Part shown: piece by piece, positions 55,975-64,000 of the stretch
Layout of the letters: each line of letters begins with the position of its first letter
How positions within the stretch are numbered: the first letter of the stretch is position 1
DNA from: Chloroflexota bacterium
GTDB taxonomy: Bacteria > Chloroflexota > Anaerolineae > Anaerolineales > Villigracilaceae
Length of the DNA: 64,000 bases
Assembly (NCBI GenBank): GCA_013388685.1
Contig: JACAET010000025.1
Location: forward strand, 1 to 64,000
Reading direction: 5' to 3'
The notes under the pieces: model-generated
Databases searched by the model: none
The model's input: the letters and a program-made list of their open reading frames with translations, nothing else
What the model was told of the DNA's origin: nothing
Program-made: the position numbers and the translations under genes

Positions 55975-56679
55975 TCATCCCGGTGTCAGTTTCGGAGCGT
56001 CATCTTGAATGGACACGCTTTTTCCGGGCGCTTCGAGAAATTTTACAACATGGGTGAAGCGATCGTTGACCAGTCTCGGCAACAGGGCATCGTTCAGGCG
56101 GTTCTCGATGCGCTTTTCGGCGTCTGCGAGCATATCGAGTTTGGACGCTTTGTTCTGCGCCAGCGCCGCGAGTTCCTGCAAGGCGTTTTCGATGTCTTTG
56201 TTCGTCACCCAGTTGATCAATCCCGAAAACGTGTTTTTTTCGATGTCCAGCGGTTCGACGGAAAGGATCTCGGCGCGCGGCAGTTGCAGGACGATCTGCC
56301 CCGGTTTGAAGAAACTGCCGCGATGGACCTCGATGTTGAACCCTTTTTGCAGGTCGAAACCGATTTTGGCGCGATACGCGCCGCGCAAATGGATGCGTTT
56401 CACGCTTCCTAACAGGGTGTCACTGGTTTCGTATTCCACGTCGAAATCCTGCTCGATCATCGCCAGTTGCAGAATTTCATGGGTGCGCTTGTAGATGATT
56501 TTCTGATTGATGGTCACCTGCGGGGTCAGCCCGAATGTATTCCTGACCGTTGCCGCCAATTCCTTCGCGACGGCGAGGGTCTTGTTGGGGAAGTAGACGA
56601 AAATCAACCATGCCGTCCCGCCGAACAGAATGAGGAAGAAAGCAAGAATACTGATAATGATGATGGTCGTATCGCTCAT
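55975..56679 (-). CDS. DUF4230-domain membrane protein
   Basis: This 234-aa protein has one N-terminal transmembrane helix (IIIISILAFFLILFGGTAWLIFVYFP) and a DUF4230 domain with LLGSVKRIHLRGAYRAKIGFDL and IVLQLPRAEILSVEPLDI. The role of the family is unknown. It lies 49 nt upstream of the TPR-like gene on the same strand. Confidence 0.85.
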   Translation of the reverse strand: MSDTTIIIISILAFFLILFGGTAWLIFVYFPNKTLAVAKELAATVRNTFGLTPQVTINQKIIYKRTHEILQLAMIEQDFDVEYETSDTLLGSVKRIHLRGAYRAKIGFDLQKGFNIEVHRGSFFKPGQIVLQLPRAEILSVEPLDIEKNTFSGLINWVTNKDIENALQELAALAQNKASKLDMLADAEKRIENRLNDALLPRLVNDRFTHVVKFLEAPGKSVSIQDDAPKLTPG

Positions 56680-56734
56680 GGAGTTTTACCTGTGCGAACA
56701 TTAAAACATATTTTGGACGCCGCGCCCGGACCTT

Positions 56735-57652
56735 TCACCGTCCCTCGATCATTTCACGGATCGCCTCCACGACGACGATCGGATTCTGCCTTGGAATGTT
56801 GTGCCCCGTCGCCGGCACGATGATCTGTTTGCCATGGGTGGAAAGCGCCGCCAGGCGGGTTTGCTGTTCCTGGAACAGGTTGGCGAGTGCGGTTTCCAGG
56901 TCGGCGGGGAGACCCGGGTGGAGGACGGTGAAATTTTCCGCGGTGAGGACGGTGACGGGCAGGTTGCCGAGGCTGCCCGTTTCGCGAACCTGTTCGACCA
57001 CGGCGGGGATATCCATGGCTTCGAAGTTGCCGGAGGGGTCGCGCCAGCCTTCGGTGAGGTAAAGGCGGAAGGAGGCGAGGCGGGCTGGGTCGTCGGGAGA
57101 GGCGGGCGGCAGGAGGGCGAGGGCTTCTTCCCACCAGTCTTCATGAAGCGCATCCACGAAGATCATGCCGGTCACCTCGCCGGGGAAGTCGAAGGCGTAA
57201 CGGCGGATCAGGAGTCCGCCGAAGGAGTGCCCGACGAGAATGTAGGGGGGGGCGATGTCCGCCAGGTCGAGCAGGGTGTGCAGATCCTGGGCGGTCAGTT
57301 CGGCATTGCGCGGCGTGGGACCGTAATCGCTGTGCGCGAGACCGGCTCGGTCGTACCGGCAGACGCGCGTCATTTTCGCCGCTTCGGGATGAACGTCTTT
57401 CCACGTGGTAACATCCCCTTCCAGCCCGGATTCGAGGATGACCGTTGGGCTTCCTTCGCCTTTGCAATCGAGATACAGGTTGTAGCCGCCCACATCAATT
57501 TTTTCGCCGGCGAGTGTAGGACGCGGCGCGGATGTCGGCGGCGTTGTCGTGGCGGCTGGGGGGGCGTATGGGGCGCCGCACCCAATGAGCACGAGACCGG
57601 CAAGCGAGATTATCGCGGCGCGTCGAAAACGGACATGGGCTGTTTGTTTCAT
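56735..57652 (-). CDS. Alpha/beta-hydrolase lipoprotein
   Basis: This 305-aa protein has a signal peptide with lipobox cysteine C25 (VLIGCGAP), a Pro/Thr/Ala linker, and an alpha/beta-hydrolase fold: CRYDRAGLAHS, nucleophile elbow VGHSFGG, VDALHEDW, and GHNIPRQNP with the C-terminal His. Its substrate is unknown. An ATG at 57682 would add 10 residues. Confidence 0.87.
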   Translation of the reverse strand: MKQTAHVRFRRAAIISLAGLVLIGCGAPYAPPAATTTPPTSAPRPTLAGEKIDVGGYNLYLDCKGEGSPTVILESGLEGDVTTWKDVHPEAAKMTRVCRYDRAGLAHSDYGPTPRNAELTAQDLHTLLDLADIAPPYILVGHSFGGLLIRRYAFDFPGEVTGMIFVDALHEDWWEEALALLPPASPDDPARLASFRLYLTEGWRDPSGNFEAMDIPAVVEQVRETGSLGNLPVTVLTAENFTVLHPGLPADLETALANLFQEQQTRLAALSTHGKQIIVPATGHNIPRQNPIVVVEAIREMIEGR

Positions 57653-57769
57653 TCGTTTACGCCTGCCGTGGTCTGTTTGCATTCTGTAACCCAGCCGGGG
57701 AATTCTCCGAAGAATCTTGTCGGGAATGCGACCTTCGACACGCCCGCCGCAAATCTTTGCCCGGTTGGG

Positions 57770-58060
57770 TTATTGAATTCGCCTGACCGTGATCGCGGTG
57801 TACGACTTTCTGAGTGTAGCCACCACGCGGTTTAACTCTCCCGTACCGGTGCTTTTTTCCAGCCAGGCTTGGCGCGCTTCGCGGGTTTCCCACTCCACGA
57901 TCTCGATCAGTTTTTCGGGATCGTCAATCATCTCGTAACGTTCATAGCCGATGAAACCGGGAGTGTTTGTTTGGGCTTTGTGCAATTCCTCCAGCGCCTG
58001 GATGAGTTGCTCCCGTTTCCCTCGCCTGGCGTGCAGTTCGACGATTGCCTTGATTGTCAT
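57770..58060 (-). CDS. Antibiotic-biosynthesis-monooxygenase-type (ABM) protein
   Basis: This 96-aa ferredoxin-like dimer subunit has IVELHARRGKREQLIQALEEL and PGFIGYERYEMIDDPEKLIEIVEWETREARQAWLE, the typical ABM layout (YgiN-like quinol monooxygenase). RBS AAAGGAGC precedes the ATG. It lies 110 nt after the nuclease gene on the same strand. Confidence 0.88.
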   Translation of the reverse strand: MTIKAIVELHARRGKREQLIQALEELHKAQTNTPGFIGYERYEMIDDPEKLIEIVEWETREARQAWLEKSTGTGELNRVVATLRKSYTAITVRRIQ

Positions 58061-58170
58061 TGCCTGCTCCTTTTATTCGGAATCCGGCGATTGGGTCTGC
58101 CGTGATTCACAGGGGATTTCTTCGTTTTGTGACGGGGACGCGCGCGAGCCCGCCTCGTTGCGGAAGGGCA

Positions 58171-58896
58171 TTAGAACTTCCACATCGGGCGGATTTTGGT
58201 TTTTTCCTTTTCGATCTCGCTGCCCACAAGTTTGTGCCACAGGTCGAGACCCGAATAGCGCTCCACCTTTTTGGTCGGGACGAGAAACTCCTCCAAGGGC
58301 TTGTCCGACGCTTCGTTTGGGATCATGAAAGACCACATGTGAAGCCTGCCTTTGTTGTCCTCCGTCAGCACGGATTTGAAGAAGGCGTGCGGGATGGGAA
58401 GCGTGACGCCTTTGTTGCCCTTGGGTTTGATGGTCAAGACCGGCACATCGAAGTTGAAGATCGGTCCGCAGATTACATAGGTTTCCAGCACGCTTTTCTG
58501 GGCGTCCAGTTCGCGTACGGCATCCTCCAGGTTTTTCCAGATGCCCCGATTGAAGGATGGCACCTGCGGCGACATATTCGAGAGCAGGAACGTTTCGCTG
58601 TTTTGTATCTCGGTTTCCGCCTGGTTGGCGCTTGCCACAAGGTGACCCCTGTCGAAGCCGGAGCCTTCGTAGTCCGCCAGGTCGGCGCGGAACAGTTCGG
58701 GAATACGCAGATCCGGGCGGAAGTTGTCGAAACGGTCCACATCCTCCGAGCGATCCGGGTCTATGATTTCCAATGCCCATTTTGCCTGCCGGAAGTAATA
58801 AGAATAGCCGAGTGTGTAATGCCGGTTGACCACGATCTGGTCGGCGGCAGGCATGCCGTATCTTGTTTCGCGGTTCGCGCTGATTTCATTCAACAT
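58171..58896 (-). CDS. DNA/RNA non-specific endonuclease (beta-beta-alpha metal, DRGH family)
   Basis: This 241-aa nuclease has the catalytic DRGH box in YEGSGFDRGHLVASANQAET and the metal-ligand Asn region LLSNMSPQVPSFNRGIWKNLEDAVREL. It lacks a signal peptide, which is unusual for the family, most of whose members are secreted. RBS AAGGAGAA precedes the ATG. No inhibitor gene is recognised next door. Confidence 0.9.
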   Translation of the reverse strand: MLNEISANRETRYGMPAADQIVVNRHYTLGYSYYFRQAKWALEIIDPDRSEDVDRFDNFRPDLRIPELFRADLADYEGSGFDRGHLVASANQAETEIQNSETFLLSNMSPQVPSFNRGIWKNLEDAVRELDAQKSVLETYVICGPIFNFDVPVLTIKPKGNKGVTLPIPHAFFKSVLTEDNKGRLHMWSFMIPNEASDKPLEEFLVPTKKVERYSGLDLWHKLVGSEIEKEKTKIRPMWKF

Positions 58897-59078
58897 GATA
58901 TTCTCCTTGGGTGAAAGGATCTGCCCGGAGTGTTGGAGCAGACGGAACCATTCGTCGTGTTCAATCGTTATAAAGAAAAGGACTTTTTCTGCAAAGACCG
59001 GTGCGGTTCATTATAAATCAAACCTGTTTCCACGCGTACCACCTTGGTGGGGGTCGCGATTAAGTTACGAGGTACAAA

Positions 59079-60074
59079 ATGTTCGAAAGAAAATCCGCTT
59101 TAATCCTATTGCCATTGACGCTTGCTTTCGCCTCGCTCGGTTGCGCCGTTTCATTTTCATTCAACCCGCCGGTGACCGTCACCATGCCGGCCGTCATCCC
59201 TGCCACTGTCACGTCTCCGCCTCCGACCTCCGCGCCGACCGAAACCGTCCCTCCGGCAAGTCCGTCTCCGACTTCGGATATCTTTCCTCCAACGGTTGTC
59301 TTGACCTCCGCGCCGGTTTTACAAGTTACACCCGGTTCACCCTCCGGACCTTACGCCGTCATCCTTGTACAACCCGGCGATGTGCTCAATATTCGTTCCG
59401 CTGCCGGGGTGAGTCAGCCGGTGGTGGGCAGTTTTACCCCAACCTCCAGAGAGGTGATTCGCACGGGTCCCTCTGCAAGGGTTGGCGATGCGCTTTGGGT
59501 GGAGGTGCAAAAACCCGGCGGAGGAACCGGCTGGGTCAACTCCAATTTTCTGACCGAGTACGTTGCCGCCTCCGCTTTTTGCGCGAACATGCAGGTCACC
59601 TCCCTGCTGAACGACCTGCGCATGGCGGTGTTGAATTCGAACGGAAGCGCTCTGTCTGCCCTGCCCAGCCCCGCGCATGGAATGGATGTGCGCTTCTGGC
59701 GGTATGGGACGCTGGTCAACTATAACCGCGAACAGGCAAAATTCCTTTTCGACAGCGCGTTTCAGGTCAATTGGGGTCCCGCGCCGGGAAGCGGCGAAGA
59801 TACGCTCGGTTCGTTCTCGCAGGTCGTTTTGCCCAAATTGATCGAGGTCTTCGGTTCGGATTATCAACTTCACTGCAACGATCCCCTGGACCTGGCGACA
59901 TTTTCCCTTGATCCCTGGCCCCCCGAATATGCCAACATCAATTTTTATGCCGTTCACAAACCGGGAAGCGAAACTTACGGTGGGCTGGACTGGCGCACCT
60001 GGCTGGTTGGGGTCGAATTTTCCGGCGGAAAGCCGCATCTCTTTTCGTTGATCCATTTCCAGTGGGAGCCGTGA
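59079..60074 (+). CDS. SH3-domain lipoprotein
   Basis: This 331-aa protein has signal peptide and lipobox cysteine C22 (LGCAVS), a Pro/Thr/Ser linker to about residue 90, and a bacterial SH3 domain (VQPGDVLNIRSAAGVSQPVVGSFTPTSREV...GTGWVNSNFL). A C-terminal region with FCANMQVTSLLNDLRMAVLNS and DPWPPEYANINFYAVHKPGSE is a conserved type found in other Chloroflexota lipoproteins. Likely surface-bound; function unknown. Confidence 0.85.
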   Translation: MFERKSALILLPLTLAFASLGCAVSFSFNPPVTVTMPAVIPATVTSPPPTSAPTETVPPASPSPTSDIFPPTVVLTSAPVLQVTPGSPSGPYAVILVQPGDVLNIRSAAGVSQPVVGSFTPTSREVIRTGPSARVGDALWVEVQKPGGGTGWVNSNFLTEYVAASAFCANMQVTSLLNDLRMAVLNSNGSALSALPSPAHGMDVRFWRYGTLVNYNREQAKFLFDSAFQVNWGPAPGSGEDTLGSFSQVVLPKLIEVFGSDYQLHCNDPLDLATFSLDPWPPEYANINFYAVHKPGSETYGGLDWRTWLVGVEFSGGKPHLFSLIHFQWEP

Positions 60075-60094
60075 AGCGATCTTCCGTATTGATC

Positions 60095-60135
60095 AAACGT
60101 CCCGAAGGTTGATGTTGAAAACCTTCGGGACGTTT
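60095..60135. repeat. CGTCCCGAAGG palindrome, copy 3
   Basis: AAACGTCCCGAAGGTT and AACCTTCGGGACGTTT form a perfect 16-bp stem with a 9-nt loop. It lies between the convergent SH3 lipoprotein and DUF6295-like genes and can act as a terminator for both. Confidence 0.88.
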
Positions 60136-60138
60136 GAA

Positions 60139-60423
60139 TCAGTGATGATGTCTCTGGCTGTCGAGATGACCGCCTTCGCCTGCCTTGTCCAGCACCGCCT
60201 GGATGGTTCTGATCAACTCCCTTGCCGCCGCTTCGCTCAATTCGACAGCCACACGGGCGGAAGGTCCGAGCGCTTCGTTGACGAAGTCAATGTTGAGGGC
60301 GTGTTCGTAGGGGGCGTCGAAGGGATGGTCGTAGGAGACGTTGGCGCCCTCCAGTTTGAACCAGCCGTTCGTCCCTTTGCCGCTCCCTTCGATTTTTACT
60401 TTTTCCACGATCATGGTGCACAT
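60139..60423 (-). CDS. DUF6295-like small protein
   Basis: This 94-aa protein begins MCTMIVEKVKIEGSGKGTNG and has FDAPYEHALNIDFVNEALGPSARVAVELSEAAARELIRTI. It matches the layout I know as DUF6295; role unknown. RBS GAGGAG lies before the ATG at 60423. The C-terminal HLDSQRHHH is His-rich. Confidence 0.78.
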   Translation of the reverse strand: MCTMIVEKVKIEGSGKGTNGWFKLEGANVSYDHPFDAPYEHALNIDFVNEALGPSARVAVELSEAAARELIRTIQAVLDKAGEGGHLDSQRHHH

Positions 60424-60473
60424 GAAAGCTCCTCGTGTAAATGCGCAAGAACGCATCGCATAGAGAGTGTAAA

Positions 60474-61238
60474 CTACACAGGTTTTTGCAGGTGTTTTTC
60501 CAGAAACGCGAAGACCTTCTTCCAGCCGTCCATGGCTTGCTCCTGGCGGTAGGCTTTGTAGATGTAGTAAAAGAAGCCATGCCCGGCGCCGTCGTAGCGG
60601 TGAAATTCGTAGTCTTTGCCGTATTTTTTCAATTCGGCTTCGTGCTGGTCCACCTGTTCCGGGCTGGGGCTGGTATCGTCGTTGCCAAACAAGCCCAGGA
60701 TGGGGCAGGACAGGTCTTTGGTGTAGTCAATCGGCGCGACAGGGCGTTTTTCGTTCAACGCTTCGGGCGGCATGACCACGTTGCCGCCCCAGCAGTCCAC
60801 GATGGCATCAAAGCCCTGCACGCGGCAGGCGGCGAGATAGGCGTGCCTCCCGCCGGAACAGGTTCCAAAGATGCCCACTTTGCCGTTGATGTACGGGAGC
60901 GAGCGCAGGTAGGTCATGGTGCCTGCCAGGTCGCCCACTGCCTGCTCATCCGGCACGCCGCCGTCCGCGCGGACTTTGGCGGCAACATCTTCCGGCGCGC
61001 CATGCCCGGCGCGAAAGTACAGGTTGGGCGTGAGGGTCGCGTAACCGTGAAGCGCAAACTTGAAGGTTGTTTCGCGGTACCATTCGTCCCACCCGGGCAT
61101 GTGGTGTGCCAGCACCAGCCCGGGGAAGGGACCCCTGCCAAGCGGACGGGCAAAGAAGGCGTTGATCCAGTCGCCGTTTGCGCCGGGGAGGGGTACGGTC
61201 TCGGCAATGATTCCCTCGTATTGGTCGGTCGTATACAT
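60474..61238 (-). CDS. Dienelactone hydrolase family protein
   Basis: This 254-aa alpha/beta hydrolase has LVLAHHMPGWDEWYRE, the nucleophile elbow GTCSGGR (Cys in the usual DLH position), the acid in GNDDTSPSP and the His in GAGHGFF. The ATG at 61238 is preferred since AAAGGAGAAAAG lies just before it. It probably hydrolyses a lactone or ester. Confidence 0.9.
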   Translation of the reverse strand: MYTTDQYEGIIAETVPLPGANGDWINAFFARPLGRGPFPGLVLAHHMPGWDEWYRETTFKFALHGYATLTPNLYFRAGHGAPEDVAAKVRADGGVPDEQAVGDLAGTMTYLRSLPYINGKVGIFGTCSGGRHAYLAACRVQGFDAIVDCWGGNVVMPPEALNEKRPVAPIDYTKDLSCPILGLFGNDDTSPSPEQVDQHEAELKKYGKDYEFHRYDGAGHGFFYYIYKAYRQEQAMDGWKKVFAFLEKHLQKPV

Positions 61239-61423
61239 CTTTTCTCCTTTGGTCATAGGGATGGTCTCAGGGGCGAAGGATGGGTTGGAGAATGCGCCTC
61301 TCATGCCTATCGGATGTCCGTTGCAAGCATTGTATCCTCCATATGTCTTTCAGCAAATTTTGAGCCGCCATGTTCTCCTCAGCGTTCGAGGGATACACAA
61401 GCCCCAGAGTCGATCGTCTCTCC

Positions 61424-62191
61424 TCATCGTTTGATCGCGCGGGTTGCGATAAAACTGGGATGATAATTGTGCAGGGGCGATTCCAGCATGTAATCCTCGT
61501 ACAGATCGGTGATGACGAATCCGGCGTCCAATTGCCCGCCCAGCAGGTCGGTCAGCGAATGACCGAATTCGATGGGCAGTCCCTTTTCGAGTTGCTCGTC
61601 CAGGTCCTCCTTCGGCAGGCTCGTCAGGTCGGAGTAGGGAATGGCATGGGCGACCTCGAGAATGCCCTCATCCATCTTGAACAGGTCAAAGATGTAATGC
61701 ACCGGGTTCATCGAACCGGTCATGAGGATGCCGCCGGGACGCAGCACGCGATGACATTCCCGCCAGACGGCGCGCACGTCCTCCATGAATACGGTCGAGC
61801 AGGGATTGAAAATCATGTCGAAGGATTCAGCCTCCAGCGGGGAAAGATCCGCCGCATCGCCTTCGATGGTTTTCAAGGTCAGCCCCTCTCGTTCCGCCAC
61901 GAAACGATCCTGCTTCAACTGGCTGGGCGAATTGTCGAAGACGGTTACCCGTGCACCCGCCGCGGCAAGGATGGGTCCCTGCTGCCCGCCGCCCGACGCA
62001 AGGCATAACACATCCGCCCCCGCCAGTGTGGGAAACCAGTGTTTCGGTACGGGAATATTTTCCGTAAGCACGATGCTGAACTCTCCCTGCCGTGCCTTTG
62101 CGATCGTCTCCGGGCTGACAGGTTGAGTCCAACGATTGCCCGTTTCCACTTGTTTGTTCCATGCTTCTTTGTTGTACGAATGGACTTTCAT
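61424..62191 (-). CDS. SAM-dependent methyltransferase (class I)
   Basis: This 255-aa protein has motif I VLCLASGGGQQGPILAAAGARVTVFDNSPSQL near residue 60, and GDAADLSPLEAESFDMIFNPCSTVF, matching ubiquinone/menaquinone-type Methyltransf_11. ATG 62191 with GGAG 6 nt upstream is preferred. Substrate unknown. Confidence 0.87.
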   Translation of the reverse strand: MKVHSYNKEAWNKQVETGNRWTQPVSPETIAKARQGEFSIVLTENIPVPKHWFPTLAGADVLCLASGGGQQGPILAAAGARVTVFDNSPSQLKQDRFVAEREGLTLKTIEGDAADLSPLEAESFDMIFNPCSTVFMEDVRAVWRECHRVLRPGGILMTGSMNPVHYIFDLFKMDEGILEVAHAIPYSDLTSLPKEDLDEQLEKGLPIEFGHSLTDLLGGQLDAGFVITDLYEDYMLESPLHNYHPSFIATRAIKR

Positions 62192-62338
62192 ATCCAACTC
62201 CGTTGTGCGAGGGTTTGCCATGACTGCCGACAGGATGTTTCGGAGGAGGCGGGGAAGGACCACGCCTGACGCGCAGGACCTCACGGGACGTTGAGCCCCG
62301 TACGCTTCATTGCCCGCCTTTGCCTGTCTCTACTCGAA

Positions 62339-62668
62339 CTATTTTTGCTTACGCCGACGTCTTTGTCTTTCCATCATCAAACTGAACTCGATCTGTCTCT
62401 TCTCGATTTCCTTGTGAAGTTCTCGCCTCCTTTTGTCGTCGAGCGCCGCGGCGCGGATTTGGCTCAGTTCGCCGATTTCCTTCAGTAATTCGACCTCGCG
62501 CGAGGTCATCCCGGCGTTTTTCAGCACCGAATACGCCATACGCATATCCTCCGGCGTGTCGAAATAGGCACTCAGGTCAATGGGCTTGCCTTTGCCGGGC
62601 AGGTTGTCGAACTCGCCGCGCTCCATTGCCTCCTGGATGATGGATTCGACCAGTTTATCGAAGTTCAT
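62339..62668 (-). CDS. DUF1992 (DnaJ-homologue C28-like) protein
   Basis: This 109-aa protein has the DUF1992 signature IIQEAMERGEFDNLPGKGKPIDLSAYFDTPEDMRMAYSVLKNAGM. The C-terminal Lys/Arg-rich tail (RQRRRRKQK) may bind nucleic acid. It overlaps the P-loop protein gene by 14 nt. Role unknown. Confidence 0.9.
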   Translation of the reverse strand: MNFDKLVESIIQEAMERGEFDNLPGKGKPIDLSAYFDTPEDMRMAYSVLKNAGMTSREVELLKEIGELSQIRAAALDDKRRRELHKEIEKRQIEFSLMMERQRRRRKQK

Positions 62669-63308
62669 ACTTCACCTGATCGGGCATATACAAACCGTTG
62701 GTTTGTTCGAGCCAGTCCGCGACCCGTTCGACTGCGGCGGGGATGTCGTTCTCCGAAACATCCAGAGTCAGGCTCGGCAACAGGGATCTGGCAACCAGTT
62801 CCCGCATCAATTCCTGCTCGCGGAGGAAGAGATTCAAGTCGTTGTATTGGGATGGGTTGCCCGAAACCTTCAATCTCTCCTCCCGCGCCGCTTCGAAACT
62901 CTCCGGAGAGCGGGTGCAAAACACGATGCGGAAATTCAGCGGCAGGAGTCGTTCCTCCAGCCAGCGGAAATCGTACTCTTTGGCATGGGTTCGCTTCTGA
63001 TATGCCTGTGTGGAGATGTGGAAACGGTCCACGATCCAGGAATAGTATTGTTGCAGTTCGAACATTCTTGCCCAGGCGGCATACACTTCCATGGCCAGCG
63101 CTTCCTCCTGCGGCTCGAAGTTGATCGGTCCACGCCCCCAGGGATAATTGGTGAACGAACACCACTCCGCCGAGATCAGCGGCGAGTGATAGCGATACTT
63201 GCGCGGTCCCACGATGCGCGGGTGTTCGTTGAGTTCGAAGGCGATCTCGGTTTTGAAGGTCAGCCGCGTGCCTTCGAGGATGATCTTGGGGCAGAGTTTG
63301 TTTCCCAT
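62655..63308 (-). CDS. P-loop-like protein with degenerate Walker A (nucleoside/thymidylate-kinase-like)
   Basis: This 217-aa protein starts KIILEGTRLTFKTEIAFEL. In thymidylate-type kinases this is a Walker A (GxxxxGK[S/T]); here the second glycine is Phe (GTRLTFKT). Later segments DRFHISTQAYQKRTH and RIVFCTRSPESFEAAREERL fit the kinase Asp-Arg and LID regions. It may be a divergent nucleoside kinase. A -10 lies 9 nt before the ATG. Confidence 0.65.
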   Translation of the reverse strand: MGNKLCPKIILEGTRLTFKTEIAFELNEHPRIVGPRKYRYHSPLISAEWCSFTNYPWGRGPINFEPQEEALAMEVYAAWARMFELQQYYSWIVDRFHISTQAYQKRTHAKEYDFRWLEERLLPLNFRIVFCTRSPESFEAAREERLKVSGNPSQYNDLNLFLREQELMRELVARSLLPSLTLDVSENDIPAAVERVADWLEQTNGLYMPDQVKYELR

Positions 63309-63317
63309 GATTTTGAC

Positions 63318-63358
63318 AGTATAACAAAATTGACAATTAGTGTCACCTCCTGTACACT
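63318..63358. promoter_or_regulatory. Overlapping divergent leaderless promoters
   Basis: Plus strand: TTGACA (63330-63335), 17-nt spacer, TACACT (63353-63358), 6 nt to the ATG. Minus strand: GTGACA (63341-63346), 17-nt spacer, TATACT (63318-63323), 9 nt to the ATG at 63308. Confidence 0.75.
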
Positions 63359-63364
63359 CTTTAC

Positions 63365-64000
63365 ATGGACATAGACCTCGACCTCTACCGGCATGAAGTT
63401 CGCGTTTCGACAAATCCGTTGGTGAGGCTTTCGGCGATTGATGTTGCACCGGATCGCCCTCAGCGAACGTTCGTTTTCCTGCATGGCTTTGGCGGTAAGG
63501 CGGAGCAGTGGCAGTATCAACTGCAGGAATTTACGGTGGAGAACCGCGTCATTGCCCTGGACCTGCGCGGGCATGGTCTCTCCGACAAACCGGGGCGCGG
63601 TTATGAGATGTCTCAGATGGTCGAGGATCTGGAAACGGCGCTGACGCTGTTGAAGGTCAAGGGAAGGATTGTGCTGGTGGGGCATTCCTTCGGCGGGGCA
63701 ATTGTTACCGAATACGCGCTGAAACATCCCGAGCGCATCGAGCGATTGATTCTGATTGCAACGGCAGGCGAGTTCAAACTCAATCCGTTCTTTCGGCTGG
63801 GGTTGAGTTTGCCGGTCTGGCTGTTGAGATTGATTGGTTCTTTCACGCGCTCCTGGCTGCATGCGCCGCCGCACGCCCTCAAGAGGTTTTACAGCGAGAA
63901 CATGTCCCGCTGGCGGGGGTGGGAACGGTTTGTCCAACTCGAAGTGCCGACGCTGGTGATTCGCGGCCACCGCGATCTGGTGTTTGAGCGACCATTGTTC
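63365..64000 (+). CDS. Alpha/beta hydrolase (3' end cut by window)
   Basis: The first 212 residues are in the window and the frame is open to base 64000. It has FVFLHGFGGKAEQW (oxyanion hole), ALDLRGHGLSDKP, nucleophile elbow VLVGHSFGG, and VIRGHRDLV near the edge, the Asp-bearing segment. The catalytic His would lie beyond the window. The start is the ATG 6 nt after the -10. Confidence 0.9.
   Translation, partial: MDIDLDLYRHEVRVSTNPLVRLSAIDVAPDRPQRTFVFLHGFGGKAEQWQYQLQEFTVENRVIALDLRGHGLSDKPGRGYEMSQMVEDLETALTLLKVKGRIVLVGHSFGGAIVTEYALKHPERIERLILIATAGEFKLNPFFRLGLSLPVWLLRLIGSFTRSWLHAPPHALKRFYSENMSRWRGWERFVQLEVPTLVIRGHRDLVFERPLF

Overview
The window is 64 kb of bacterial chromosome at roughly 57% GC. 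It is most likely from a member of Chloroflexota, class Anaerolineae. I infer this from several traits together: an RpoC with a long Lys/Glu-rich coiled-coil insertion, many lipoproteins with Ala/Pro/Thr/Glu linkers after the lipobox cysteine, an expanded set of oligopeptide ABC transporters, a mevalonate-pathway decarboxylase, and C/A-rich 'CCAAT' low-complexity repeats. No rRNA, phage, transposase or CRISPR array is visible. One tRNA (Gln, TTG) is present.

Layout. 1-4.7 kb: the 5' part of rpoC (minus, cut by the window edge) and a MOCOS-like class V aminotransferase. 4.8-7.3 kb: two glycosyltransferases around an NTF2-like protein. 7.3-10.2 kb: a STAS protein and ComEC (minus). 10.4-14.3 kb: a tandem pair of NAD-binding/DUF2867 proteins and a GT87-like membrane protein. 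14.26-18.2 kb: a cobalamin riboswitch controlling a corrinoid/metal-chelate ABC importer (binding protein, permease, ATPase). 18.3-19.3 kb: a mevalonate-type decarboxylase. 19.5-37.6 kb: two complete oligopeptide/dipeptide ABC transporters plus a third binding protein with a third ATPase pair but no permeases. 37.6-41.6 kb: a receiver-domain protein, tRNA-Gln, glmU, cytidine deaminase and recO. 41.6-47.7 kb: a geranylgeranyl-reductase-like flavoprotein, a metallophosphoesterase, an ArsR/MFS operon with a clear operator-promoter, and Hsp20. 47.9-53.4 kb: a lipoprotein, a receiver protein, and a four-gene GNAT operon preceded by a 32-codon leader ORF and two tandem terminators, then a zinc-motif protein and a HAD hydrolase. 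53.4-64 kb: mostly minus-strand small-molecule and housekeeping genes (MOSC, NodB deacetylase, DUF4230, hydrolases, a DRGH nuclease, a methyltransferase, DUF1992, a degenerate P-loop protein) and a truncated alpha/beta hydrolase at the right edge.

The most interesting material is regulatory or structural. The leader-ORF/terminator/GNAT locus (49.2-52.3 kb) has the layout of ribosome-mediated attenuation of a resistance-type operon. The cobalamin riboswitch carries a palindromic repeat in a peripheral arm, with a second copy just before the gene. The third gene of that same operon has about 34 extra residues, encoded by two repeat types, between its ABC signature and Walker B. Several dispersed palindrome families sit directly after stop codons or inside genes. 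Four promoters place the -10 box 6-9 nt from the ATG, which implies leaderless mRNAs.
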